Shown here: positions 8,505-15,530 of the stretch, piece after piece
Numbering within the stretch: the first letter of the stretch is position 1
Layout: each line of letters opens with the position of its first letter
From: Streptomyces rubradiris
GTDB lineage: Bacteria > Actinomycetota > Actinomycetes > Streptomycetales > Streptomycetaceae
Direction of reading: 5' to 3'
NCBI RefSeq assembly: GCF_016860525.1
Contig: NZ_BNEA01000001.1
Coordinates: 881,001-945,000 of the forward strand
DNA length: 64,000 nucleotides
Translations under genes and position numbers: made by a program
Notes under the pieces: model-generated
What the model saw: only the letters and a program-made list of their open reading frames with translations
Told to the model about the DNA's origin: nothing
Databases searched by the model: none

Positions 8505-8639
8505 GCTCCTCGATCCGCCACACCAAGGGTCGGCAGACCATACCGCAGCGTTCGCGCCCTGAACCTCCCCTGGAACAGGGCCAGTTGATCGATCCCGCGC
8601 TGACGACGTTGTCAGTCCGCCAGGCGGACACCGGGCGGT

Positions 8640-8680
8640 CTTCCGGGCGCCCTTCCGTCCGGAAACCGGGCGCCCGGAAG
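8640..8680 (-). terminator. Hairpin terminator of the SDR/FabG operon
   Basis: A perfect 13-bp stem, CTTCCGGGCGCCC (8640-8652) with GGGCGCCCGGAAG (8668-8680), sits 6 bp after the SDR stop codon. It lacks a T tract, as is common in Streptomyces, and could also stop transcripts coming from the other side. Confidence 0.7.
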
Positions 8681-8686
8681 AGTCGG

Positions 8687-9448
8687 TCAGGAGACTCCCG
8701 CGTTGAGGAAGATGCCGCCGTCCACGACGAGCGTCTGACCGGTGATCCAGTCGGACTGCGCGGAGGTGAGGAACGCGGCGGCGCCGCCGATGTCGGAGGG
8801 CACCCCCAGCCGGCCCAGCGGGTAGGCGGCCGCGGCCTCCTCCTCCCGGCCCTCGTACAGGGCCTGCGCGAACTTGGTCTTGACCACGGCCGGGGCGATC
8901 GCGTTGACCCGTACCCGAGGGGCGAACTCGTGCGCGAGCTGCTGGGTCAGGTTGATCATCGCGGCCTTGCTCACGCCGTACGCGCCGATGAACGGCGAGG
9001 CCGACAGGCCGGCGACCGAGGCGATGTTGACGATCGCGCCGCCGTTGTCCTTCTGCCAGGCGTGCCAGGTCTTCTGGGCGAAGCCGAGGGCGGAGACCAC
9101 GTTGGTCTCGAAGACCTTGCGGGCGACGTCGAGGTCGAGGTCCGCGATCGGGCCGAACACCGGGTTGGTGCCCGCGTTGTTGACGAGGAAGTCGACCCGG
9201 CCGAAGGCGGCCATGGTGCGCTCGACGACCTCGGTCTGGTGGGCGAGGTCGTGCGCCTTGCCGGCGACGCCGATGACCCGTTCGGCGCCGAGCCGTTCGA
9301 CGGCCTCCTTCAGGGCGTCCTCGCCGCGGCCGGTGACGCAGACGCGGTCGCCGCGGGCGACGAGCGCCTCGGCGACGCCGTAGCCGATGCCGCGGCTGGC
9401 GCCGGTGACGATCGCGACCCTGCCGGAGAGCTCCGGGAGTTCAGTCAT
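8687..9448 (-). CDS. SDR family oxidoreductase
   Basis: A 253-residue classical short-chain dehydrogenase. It has the cofactor motif TGASRGIG (residues 15-22), NNAG (90-93) and the catalytic Ser144, Tyr157 and Lys161 in the order expected. It ends with VDGGIFLNAG, the usual C-terminal strand. It is the second gene of an operon with fabG, whose stop codon is 22 bp upstream. Pairing of an SDR with a FabG-type reductase suggests fatty acid, beta-oxidation or polyol metabolism, but no specific substrate can be assigned. Confidence 0.9.
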   Translation of the reverse strand: MTELPELSGRVAIVTGASRGIGYGVAEALVARGDRVCVTGRGEDALKEAVERLGAERVIGVAGKAHDLAHQTEVVERTMAAFGRVDFLVNNAGTNPVFGPIADLDLDVARKVFETNVVSALGFAQKTWHAWQKDNGGAIVNIASVAGLSASPFIGAYGVSKAAMINLTQQLAHEFAPRVRVNAIAPAVVKTKFAQALYEGREEEAAAAYPLGRLGVPSDIGGAAAFLTSAQSDWITGQTLVVDGGIFLNAGVS

Positions 9449-9470
9449 GTCCGTGCTACCCCTGGATTCC

Positions 9471-10232
9471 CTAGTCGAGCGGTCCGCCGGCGACGTACAG
9501 CACCTGGCCGGAGACGAAGCCGGCCGCCTCGCCGGTGAAGAAGGCGATGGCGTTGGCGATGTCCTCGGGCTCGCCGACGCGCTGCACCGGGATCTGGGTG
9601 GCGGCGGCCTTCTTGAAGTCCTCGAAGTCCATCTTGACGCGCTCGGCGGTGGCCTTGGTCATCTCGGTGGCGATGAAGCCCGGGGCGACGGCGTTGGCGG
9701 TGATGCCGAACTTGCCCAGCTCGATGGCGAGGGTCTTGGTGAAGCCCTGGAGACCGGCCTTGGCGGCCGAGTAGTTGACCTGGCCGCGGTTGCCGAGCGC
9801 CGAGGAGGAGGAGAGGTTGACGATCCGGCCCCAGCCGGCCTCGACCATGTGCTGCTGCACGGCCTTGGTCATCAGGAACGAGCCGCGCAGGTGCACGTTC
9901 ATGACCGTGTCCCAGTCGGACACGCTCATCTTGAACAGCAGGTTGTCGCGCAGCACGCCCGCGTTGTTGACCAGGATGGTGGGAGCGCCCAGCTCCTCGG
10001 TGACTCGGGCGACGGCCGCCTGGACCTGCGCCTCGTCGGAGACGTCGGCGCCGACCGCGACGGCCTTGCCGCCGGCCGCGGTGATCTTCTCGACGGTGTC
10101 CTTGCAGGCGGCCTCGTCGAGGTCGATCACGGCGACCGCGCGGCCCTCGGCGGCCAGCCGTACGGCGGTGGCGGCGCCGATGCCGCGCGCCGCGCCGGTG
10201 ACTACCGCGACCCGCTGTTCGTTGGTGGACAT
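9471..10232 (-). CDS. fabG: 3-oxoacyl-ACP reductase-type SDR (FabG family)
   Basis: A 253-residue NAD(P)H-dependent reductase with TGAARGIG at residues 12-19, NNAG (89-92) and the active site NYSAAKAG (Tyr154, Lys158). The sequence GRIVNLSSSSALGNRGQVNYSA closely matches FabG enzymes that reduce 3-oxoacyl thioesters, although the chromosomal housekeeping fabG is usually inside a fatty acid synthesis cluster and this one is not. It heads a two-gene operon. A palindrome about 62 bp upstream of its start may be a TetR-type operator. Confidence 0.88.
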   Translation of the reverse strand: MSTNEQRVAVVTGAARGIGAATAVRLAAEGRAVAVIDLDEAACKDTVEKITAAGGKAVAVGADVSDEAQVQAAVARVTEELGAPTILVNNAGVLRDNLLFKMSVSDWDTVMNVHLRGSFLMTKAVQQHMVEAGWGRIVNLSSSSALGNRGQVNYSAAKAGLQGFTKTLAIELGKFGITANAVAPGFIATEMTKATAERVKMDFEDFKKAAATQIPVQRVGEPEDIANAIAFFTGEAAGFVSGQVLYVAGGPLD

Positions 10233-10293
10233 GCTGTTTCTCCTCGCCCTTGAGAGAACCTGTCGGACCCTCGGAGAGGGCCCTCCGGTGCGG

Positions 10294-10307
10294 TGAGCGA
10301 CCGCTTA
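10294..10307. promoter_or_regulatory. Palindrome upstream of fabG (TetR-type operator candidate)
   Basis: TGAGCGACCGCTTA contains a perfect AGCG-N2-CGCT core centred about 68 bp before the fabG start. Sites of this shape (AAGCG-N2-CGCTT) are bound by TetR regulators of acyl-CoA metabolism in actinobacteria. No regulator gene is adjacent, so the binding protein would be encoded elsewhere. Confidence 0.4.
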
Positions 10308-10379
10308 GTACCTTCTCCACCCGTGACGCTAGAAGCCCTGGCACGCGGTGTCAACGGCAACCTCGGCCGGTGTGATCGA

Positions 10380-10829
10380 TTACCTCACCAGGAGGTTCAG
10401 CAGGCGCTCCGTCTCGGCGGCCGGGTCGGCGGTCAGTCCGGTGTGCACGGGGCCGGGCTGGACGACGGCGGAGCGGGGCGCGACCAGCCAGCGGTAGCGG
10501 CGGCCCGCGTCGTCGCCGGCCGCCTGTCCGGCCTGTTCACCGCCCGCGCAGGTGCGCTCGATCGCGGCGAGCGCGGCGCGCACCCCGGCCACGTCGGCGG
10601 CCGGGTCCAGGGCGAGCAGCCGGGCCTCGTCCAGGTGGGTGCGGGCGCCGAGGTAGCCCCGCGCGCGGCAGTAGACGACCACGCCCGCGTTGACGCACTC
10701 CCCGCGCTCCACCCGGGGCACGACCCGCAGCAGCGCGTACTCGAACACGTCCCGGTCGCCGCCCTGGCCCGCCCGGGTGATGTGCCGTTCGGTGACATGG
10801 CCGGCCATGTGGATGTGCCGCTCGCTCAC
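10380..10829 (-). CDS. DUF3037 family protein, partner of HipA-like kinase
   Basis: A 149-residue protein with the core FEYALLRVVPRVERGECVNAGVVVYCRARGYLGART characteristic of DUF3037, quoted here only by its ends FEYALLRVVPRV and VNAGVVVYCRARGY. The function is unknown. Its GTG start overlaps the stop of the HipA-like kinase gene by 4 bp (GTGA), so the two are translationally coupled and probably act together. It could be the kinase's substrate or its neutralising partner. Confidence 0.85.
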   Translation of the reverse strand: MSERHIHMAGHVTERHITRAGQGGDRDVFEYALLRVVPRVERGECVNAGVVVYCRARGYLGARTHLDEARLLALDPAADVAGVRAALAAIERTCAGGEQAGQAAGDDAGRRYRWLVAPRSAVVQPGPVHTGLTADPAAETERLLNLLVR

Positions 10830-11602
10830 TTGCCCTCCTCGGTTCCGGTGCCGAGGCCGGTGATCCGCTCGGCGATGACGGCCGCGCGCGCGAGCAGCGG
10901 TCGCGCGTAGGCCCGGCGCAGTTCGTCCGGGGTGTCGAAGCCCGGCTCACCGTCGAGCCAGACGTCCGGGATCTCGGCGGTGACCTCGGCGAGCAGATCC
11001 TCGGTGACCTGGGGGGCGAGGTCGGCCGCGGCGGCGCGCACGTCCGGGGCGAAGCGGGCGAGGGCGTGGTCCGAGGCGTCGTAGGGGCGGGCCGCCGAAG
11101 CCTCGGCGCCGGGCCAGTTGTGGTGCCAGATCATCGTGGCGCCGTGATCGATGAGCCACAACTCCCCACGGCTCACCAGGAGGTTGGGGTTGCGCCAGGA
11201 CCGGTCGACGTTGTTGATCAGCGCGTCGAACCACACGATCCGGCCGGCCTCCTCCGGGTTCACCGGGAAGGCGAGCGGGTCGTAGCCGAGGGCGCCGGAC
11301 AGGAAGTCCATGCCGAGGTTGGTGCCGCCGCTGCCGCGCAGCAGGTCCTGCACCTGCTGTTCGGGCTCGCCGAGCCCGAGGACGGGGTCCAGTTCGAGGG
11401 TGACCAGCCCGGGTACGCGGAACCCGAGCCGCCGGGCGAGTTCACCGCACACCACCTCGGCGACCAGGGTCTTGCGGCCCTGTCCCGCGCCGGTGAACTT
11501 CATGACGTAGGTGCGGAGATCGTCGCCCTCCACCAGCCCCGGCAGCGATCCGCCCTCACGCAGAGGTGTGATGTAGCGGGTCGCGATGACTTCTCTCAGC
11601 AA
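10826..11602 (-). CDS. HipA-like serine/threonine kinase-fold protein
   Basis: A 258-residue protein of the HipA-like kinase group that travels with DUF3037. Lys35 in YVMKFTGAGQG fits the ATP-binding lysine, the segment FDALINNVDRSWRNPNLL carries the catalytic Asp133 and metal-binding Asn residues, and LWLIDHG is equivalent to the DFG motif. A TTG start at 11602 is proposed: it gives MLREVIATRYITPLREGG, and GGGGAG lies 9 bases upstream. No HipB-type antitoxin is adjacent, so this is not a standard hipBA pair. Its substrate is unknown. A degraded copy of its first codons is found at about 13863-13922. Confidence 0.85.
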   Translation of the reverse strand: MLREVIATRYITPLREGGSLPGLVEGDDLRTYVMKFTGAGQGRKTLVAEVVCGELARRLGFRVPGLVTLELDPVLGLGEPEQQVQDLLRGSGGTNLGMDFLSGALGYDPLAFPVNPEEAGRIVWFDALINNVDRSWRNPNLLVSRGELWLIDHGATMIWHHNWPGAEASAARPYDASDHALARFAPDVRAAAADLAPQVTEDLLAEVTAEIPDVWLDGEPGFDTPDELRRAYARPLLARAAVIAERITGLGTGTEEGK

Positions 11603-12040
11603 TTTCGAAGGCTCCCCAGTCACTGGCCTTGCTTTCCACGGCCGCCATTGAGGCGCTGCGTCCCGGCTAATGTCCACGATGAGCCCTGGGGAGAATCCGG
11701 GGAGTTTCGACTGGCACGCTCGCGTCCCTTCCTCCCCAGCAGTCCATGGATCGCCGTAGGCCCTTGGCACCAGCCTCAAGGCACGAAGTGAGCATAGTAA
11801 CCGAGCGTGACAGCCAGGGAGGGACGCCCGTGCCATCGCGCCGGCGCCACTACGGGTCCTCCGACGTCGGTGCCACCACCCACTGCTTCGCCCCCTGGGG
11901 GCGACGAGTCCTAACAGCTCACCCGCCCCGAGCACCCAGTACGGGTAGGTCCTCCTCCCCCAGGACTCCGACGCCCCGACCCGTACAGCGCAGCAACCGA
12001 GGCCGACGCGAGCCCTCAGCACGCTGGGCATGAGAGAGCA
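11603..12040. other. Non-coding stretch upstream of the HipA-like gene
   Basis: About 440 bp in which no reading frame has convincing content. It holds the promoter of the HipA-like gene on the minus strand. Codon bias is weak compared with its neighbours. It leads directly into the transposase relic, so it probably includes further decayed mobile DNA. Confidence 0.5.
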
Positions 12041-12262
12041 TCGGCCTCACCCGACGTCACCCAGCTCCTGCCTCTGCTGGACGCCGTCCCGCCGATCCGG
12101 GGCCTGCGGGGACGCCCCCGCCGCAAACCCGGCATCCGTACGCCGACCGGGGATACGACTTCGACAAGTACCGCCGCCTGCTGTGGAAGCGCGGCGTCTC
12201 CCACGGCTCCGGACTGGGCAAGGTGCGCTGGGTGGTCGAGCGCGCTTTCGCCTGGCTCCAGG
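12041..12262 (+). pseudogene. IS5-type transposase relic
   Basis: Two partial frames encode recognisable pieces of an IS5-group DDE transposase. The first reads VTQLLPLLDAVPPIRGLRGR followed by PRRKPGIR. After a frameshift near 12138 the next frame reads YADRGYDFDKYRRLLWKRGV, then SHGSGLGKVRWVVERAFAWL. The stretch normally found between KRG and HGSGLG (the IARRG region) is shortened, and both ends are missing. The element is dead. It stops just 4 bp before the end of the convergent CGNR gene. Confidence 0.8.
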
Positions 12263-12266
12263 TGCG

Positions 12267-12878
12267 TCAGTCCGAGGCGCCGCTGCGCCGGGCGCGGGCG
12301 GCGCGGGCACGGTCGCCGCAGCGTGTGGAGCACCAGTGGCGTCGGCCGTGGGTGCGCAGGAGGAACCGGTCGCAGGGGGCCGATCCGCAGGCGGCGAGGA
12401 TGTCGGCGTCGGGGCCGGTGAGCAGGTCGGCGGCGTCGGCGGCGAGAGTCGCCAGTGCGTGGTTGACGGCCTGGTCGGTGGGGTGCGCCTGGACGCGGCG
12501 CAGCCCCCGGGCCCCGTCCCAGGCGAGGAGGGGGGCGGTGGGCACGGCCGTGAGGGCCTCGTTCACCGCGCGCAGGGATTCCTCGGGCGGGGTGGTGGTG
12601 TCGACGCGGGCGGCGAACAGGGCGCGGATGTGGGCGCGCAGCGTGCGCATCCGCTGTGCGCACACCTCGTACAGCTGCACGTCCGGGGTGGTCAGGTCGT
12701 GGGCGGCGAGCCAGCGCATGGCGGATTCCGGGGCGGCGAGCAGGTCGTAGCTCTGGCCGGCGGGCAGGGTGGCGGCGGTGTCGGCGAAGTCCAGGGAGCG
12801 GTACCGGTCGGCACCCGGTGCCGGGGGCAGGGCGGTCGGTGCCACGTCGGTGGCCAGGGTGTCGTCCATGCCTCTCAT
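12267..12878 (-). CDS. CGNR zinc-finger (ABATE-domain) regulator
   Basis: A 203-residue protein with an N-terminal helical ABATE-type domain and a C-terminal zinc finger that reads C-x4-C (CGSAPCDRFLLRTHGRRHWC) then C-x3-C-G-D-R, where most members have CGNR. These are putative stress-responsive transcription regulators. It is divergent from the MBL-fold hydrolase gene with an 84-bp shared promoter region, so it may regulate that gene. Its 3' end abuts the transposase relic, so a few C-terminal residues may have been altered by the insertion. Confidence 0.8.
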   Translation of the reverse strand: MRGMDDTLATDVAPTALPPAPGADRYRSLDFADTAATLPAGQSYDLLAAPESAMRWLAAHDLTTPDVQLYEVCAQRMRTLRAHIRALFAARVDTTTPPEESLRAVNEALTAVPTAPLLAWDGARGLRRVQAHPTDQAVNHALATLAADAADLLTGPDADILAACGSAPCDRFLLRTHGRRHWCSTRCGDRARAARARRSGASD

Positions 12879-12962
12879 GGTAGTGCTTGCGTTTTTCCGT
12901 GACGCCTGCCTAGCCTGGAATCACGTTAATCGCAGGTTTTTTTCGTGACAAACGGAGACGTG

Positions 12963-13751
12963 ATGTCCCAGCTCAACGCCAACCAGTTCCCGGTCCGCAC
13001 GTTCGGCGGTCCGACCGCCCTGTTCGAGTACGGCGGCCTGCGCTTCCTGACCGACCCGACCTTCGACGGCCCCGGCGACTACGCCTCGCCCGGACCGACC
13101 CTGACCAAGACCGCCCCCTCCACCACTTCCCCTGCCGAGCTCGGCCCCATCGACGTGGTCCTGCTCTCCCACGACGAGCACGCCGACAACCTCGACACCT
13201 CCGGCCGCGCCCTGCTCGCCGACGTCCCCCTCACCCTCACCACCCCCGGCGGCGGCGAGCGCCTCGGGGCGAAGGCCAAGGGCCTGGCCGACTGGGAGTC
13301 GATCGAGCTGGAGCGACCGGGTGGCGGCACCATCACGGTGACCGGGGTCCCGGCCATCCACGGCCCCGGCGCGCGTGAGGAGGTCGAGCCCATCGCCGGC
13401 CAGGTCGTCGGCTTCGTCCTGACGGGCGAGGGCCTGCCGACGGTCTACGTCAGCGGCGACAACGCCTCGCTCGACGCGGTCAGGGAGATCGCCGACCGCT
13501 TCGCCCCGATCGACACCGCCCTCCTGTTCGCCGGCGCCCCCCGCTTCCCCATGCTCTTCGACGGCAACCTGATCGTCCTGGACAGCGCCCAGGCCGCCGA
13601 GGCCACCCGGATTCTCGACGCCCGCCGCGTCGTCCCGGTCCACCACGACAGCTGGGCCCACTTCACCGAGGGCCGCGACGAGTTGGAGGCAGCCTTCGCC
13701 GCCGCGGGCCTGACCGACCGCCTGGACCAGGACTGGGTGCAGCGCGCCTGA
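12963..13751 (+). CDS. MBL-fold metal-dependent hydrolase (UlaG-like)
   Basis: A 262-residue protein of the metallo-beta-lactamase superfamily. The first strand FGGPTALFEYGGLRFLTDP, the metal motif LLSHDEHADNLD (a variant of HxHxDH), the later AIHGPG and the terminal PVHHDSW are in the expected order for the UlaG/YycJ-like branch. It probably hydrolyses a phospho-ester or lactone; the substrate is unknown. ATG 12963 is chosen because GGAG lies 5 bases upstream, although a GTG at 12945 is in frame. It ends at a strong terminator. Confidence 0.88.
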   Translation: MSQLNANQFPVRTFGGPTALFEYGGLRFLTDPTFDGPGDYASPGPTLTKTAPSTTSPAELGPIDVVLLSHDEHADNLDTSGRALLADVPLTLTTPGGGERLGAKAKGLADWESIELERPGGGTITVTGVPAIHGPGAREEVEPIAGQVVGFVLTGEGLPTVYVSGDNASLDAVREIADRFAPIDTALLFAGAPRFPMLFDGNLIVLDSAQAAEATRILDARRVVPVHHDSWAHFTEGRDELEAAFAAAGLTDRLDQDWVQRA

Positions 13752-13786
13752 GCCCGGACCGCCACTCAGGAACCGAGACCTCGCAT

Positions 13787-13824
13787 CAGGGTCGGGGCTC
13801 CCCACACGCCGAGCCCCGACCCTG
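13787..13824 (+). terminator. Terminator after the MBL-fold gene
   Basis: A perfect 14-bp stem (CAGGGTCGGGGCTC at 13787-13800, GAGCCCCGACCCTG at 13811-13824) with a 10-base loop lies 36 bp after the stop codon. It would work for both strands. Confidence 0.85.
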
Positions 13825-13862
13825 GGAGCAACCCCTCGCGGCGTCCCCTGCGCCGTGCCATG

Positions 13863-13922
13863 TCCTTCCAGCACTCCGCGTCTCGATGCGATGTAGCGAG
13901 TCGCGGTGACCTGTTCCAGCAT
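13863..13922 (-). pseudogene. Fragment matching the start of the HipA-like gene
   Basis: Reading leftward from 13922 gives MLEQVTATRYIASRRGVLEG, which parallels MLREVIATRYITPLREGGSL at the start of the kinase gene at 11602. The DNA also matches closely over GTCA-CGCGAC-CGCTACATC. The similarity fades after about 20 codons, and the frame runs on only as antisense of the MBL gene. It is the truncated 5' end of a second, lost HipA-like gene. Confidence 0.65.
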
Positions 13923-14234
13923 TTGCCCCGGCCGTCCATTTTTTGGGCAGCCCGAGTGACGGCATTGCAGGAGGCGTGTCCGAGCGCCTGCGCCGAGGAG
14001 CCCGTACGGGAGCCCGTGGTCTACGGCGGCGCCACGCGGCTCATGGGCGAGCCGGCCTCGGCACCCGGGTAGGCGCCGCTGTGACCGGCGGCACCCTCAG
14101 CGACGCGGGCCGCGTCTCCCGTCCGGCCTTCGCCGGCGCACGGCGTACCGGCGCCGTGCCGCGTCGGCGCGACGGTGCCGGCCTTGGGTGCGCCGCCCCC
14201 GGTCACCCGTGCCCCGCGGTCGTTCCGGTGCCGC
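13923..14234. other. Intergenic stretch with a hairpin
   Basis: No convincing gene is seen. A perfect 8-bp stem, GCACGGCG (14138-14145) with CGCCGTGC (14152-14159), lies about 76 bp past the aminotransferase stop and could terminate the leftward operon. Confidence 0.45.
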
Positions 14235-15530
14235 TCATGCCGGCCGGCCCGCTGCCAGCAGGCGCTCGGTGGCGGCGAGTTCGACGCAGAGGGCCAGCCC
14301 CTCCAGCGCGTCACGGAGCTCGTCCAGGCCCGGGTAGCTGGGCGCGATGCGGATGTTGCGGTCCTGCGGGTCCTTGCCGTACGGGAAGGTGGCGCCCGCG
14401 GGGGTCAGCGCGATGCCTGCCTCCTCGGCCAGCCCCACGACCCGGGCCGCGCAGCCGCCCAGGACGTCCAGGCTCACGAAGTAGCCGCCTCGCGGGCGGG
14501 TCCAGGACGCCACCCCGCTGCCGCCGAGGCGCTTGTCCAGGATGGTGTGGACCAGTTCGAACCTGGGCCGCAGCAGCTCGGCGTGGCGCTCCATGTGAGC
14601 GCGTACGGCCTCCGCGTCGGGCAGGAAGCGGGCGTGCCGCAGCTGGTTGACCTTGTCGGGGCCGATGGTGCGCCGGGAGAGGTGGCCCAGCAGCCAGGAG
14701 ACGTTGGCGTGCGAGGAGCCGAAGAAGGCCACTCCGCTGCCCGCCATCGTGATCTTCGAGGTGGAGCCGAAGACGAACACCCGGTCCGGGTGGCCGTGCT
14801 CGGCACTCAGGCTCAGGATGTCGGCCGGCTGCGGCGCGCCCTCGCCGAGGTGGTGCACCGCGTAGGCGTTGTCCCAGAAGACGCGGAAGTCGCCGGCCGC
14901 GGTCTCCATGGCGGCCAGCCGGCGCACCGTCTCGGGCGTGTACACGACACCGGTGGGGTTGCTGTACCTCGGGACGCACCAGATCCCCTTGACCCGCTCC
15001 TCGGTGACCCACCGCTCGACCTCGTCCATGTCCGGTCCGTCCGCGGTCATCGCCACCGGGATCATGTCGATGCCGAGCTTCTCGCACACCGCGAAGTGCC
15101 GGTCGTAGCCGGGTACCGGGCACAGCATGGCCGTACGCCCCTGCCTGGGCCAAGGCGCGGACCCGCCCGGCAGCCCGAAGAGCACGGCGTCCACCATTGC
15201 CTCGTACATCAGTTCAAGGCTGGAGTTGCCGAAGGCGACCAGCTGCTCCACCGGCACCTGCAACGCCTCGGAGAACGCGGCGCGCAGCTCCGGCAATCCT
15301 TGGAGGCCACCGTAGTTGCGGGTGTCGGTGCCGTCCTGCGCGGTGTGCCCTCCCTCGCCCGGCAGGCCCAGCAGGGGGCGGGAGAGCTCCAGTTGTCCGG
15401 CGGAGGGCTTGCCGCGGGTGAGATCCAGGTTCAGTCCCCGGTCCTGGAGCCCGGCGTACTCCTCGCGGAGCGCGGTGAGCCGCTCGGACAGCTCGGTGTG
15501 CGTGAGTGTCGTCAGATCCATTCCTGTCAT
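14235..15530 (-). CDS. Class I PLP-dependent aminotransferase
   Basis: A 431-residue fold-type I aminotransferase of the subgroup resembling the aminotransferase half of MocR proteins. Key features are RYSNPTG (188-194), the PLP-contacting DNAY (220-223), the Schiff-base Lys259 in GSTSKITMAGSG and the substrate-binding arginine segment DRNIRIAPSYP. It is the last gene of a four-gene leftward operon and its ATG overlaps the stop of the gene before it (ATGA, 15527-15530), so it is translationally coupled. In context it may supply, remove or tailor the amino acid used by the two Dit1/PvcA-like proteins. Confidence 0.88.
   Translation of the reverse strand: MTGMDLTTLTHTELSERLTALREEYAGLQDRGLNLDLTRGKPSAGQLELSRPLLGLPGEGGHTAQDGTDTRNYGGLQGLPELRAAFSEALQVPVEQLVAFGNSSLELMYEAMVDAVLFGLPGGSAPWPRQGRTAMLCPVPGYDRHFAVCEKLGIDMIPVAMTADGPDMDEVERWVTEERVKGIWCVPRYSNPTGVVYTPETVRRLAAMETAAGDFRVFWDNAYAVHHLGEGAPQPADILSLSAEHGHPDRVFVFGSTSKITMAGSGVAFFGSSHANVSWLLGHLSRRTIGPDKVNQLRHARFLPDAEAVRAHMERHAELLRPRFELVHTILDKRLGGSGVASWTRPRGGYFVSLDVLGGCAARVVGLAEEAGIALTPAGATFPYGKDPQDRNIRIAPSYPGLDELRDALEGLALCVELAATERLLAAGRPA

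Noticed and set aside
10826..11602. Classical hipBA toxin-antitoxin locus
   Set aside because: No HTH antitoxin gene precedes the kinase; the partner is a DUF3037 gene.
11603..12040. Possible tRNA or intact insertion sequence upstream of the transposase relic
   Set aside because: No cloverleaf arms, terminal inverted repeats or target duplications could be found by eye.
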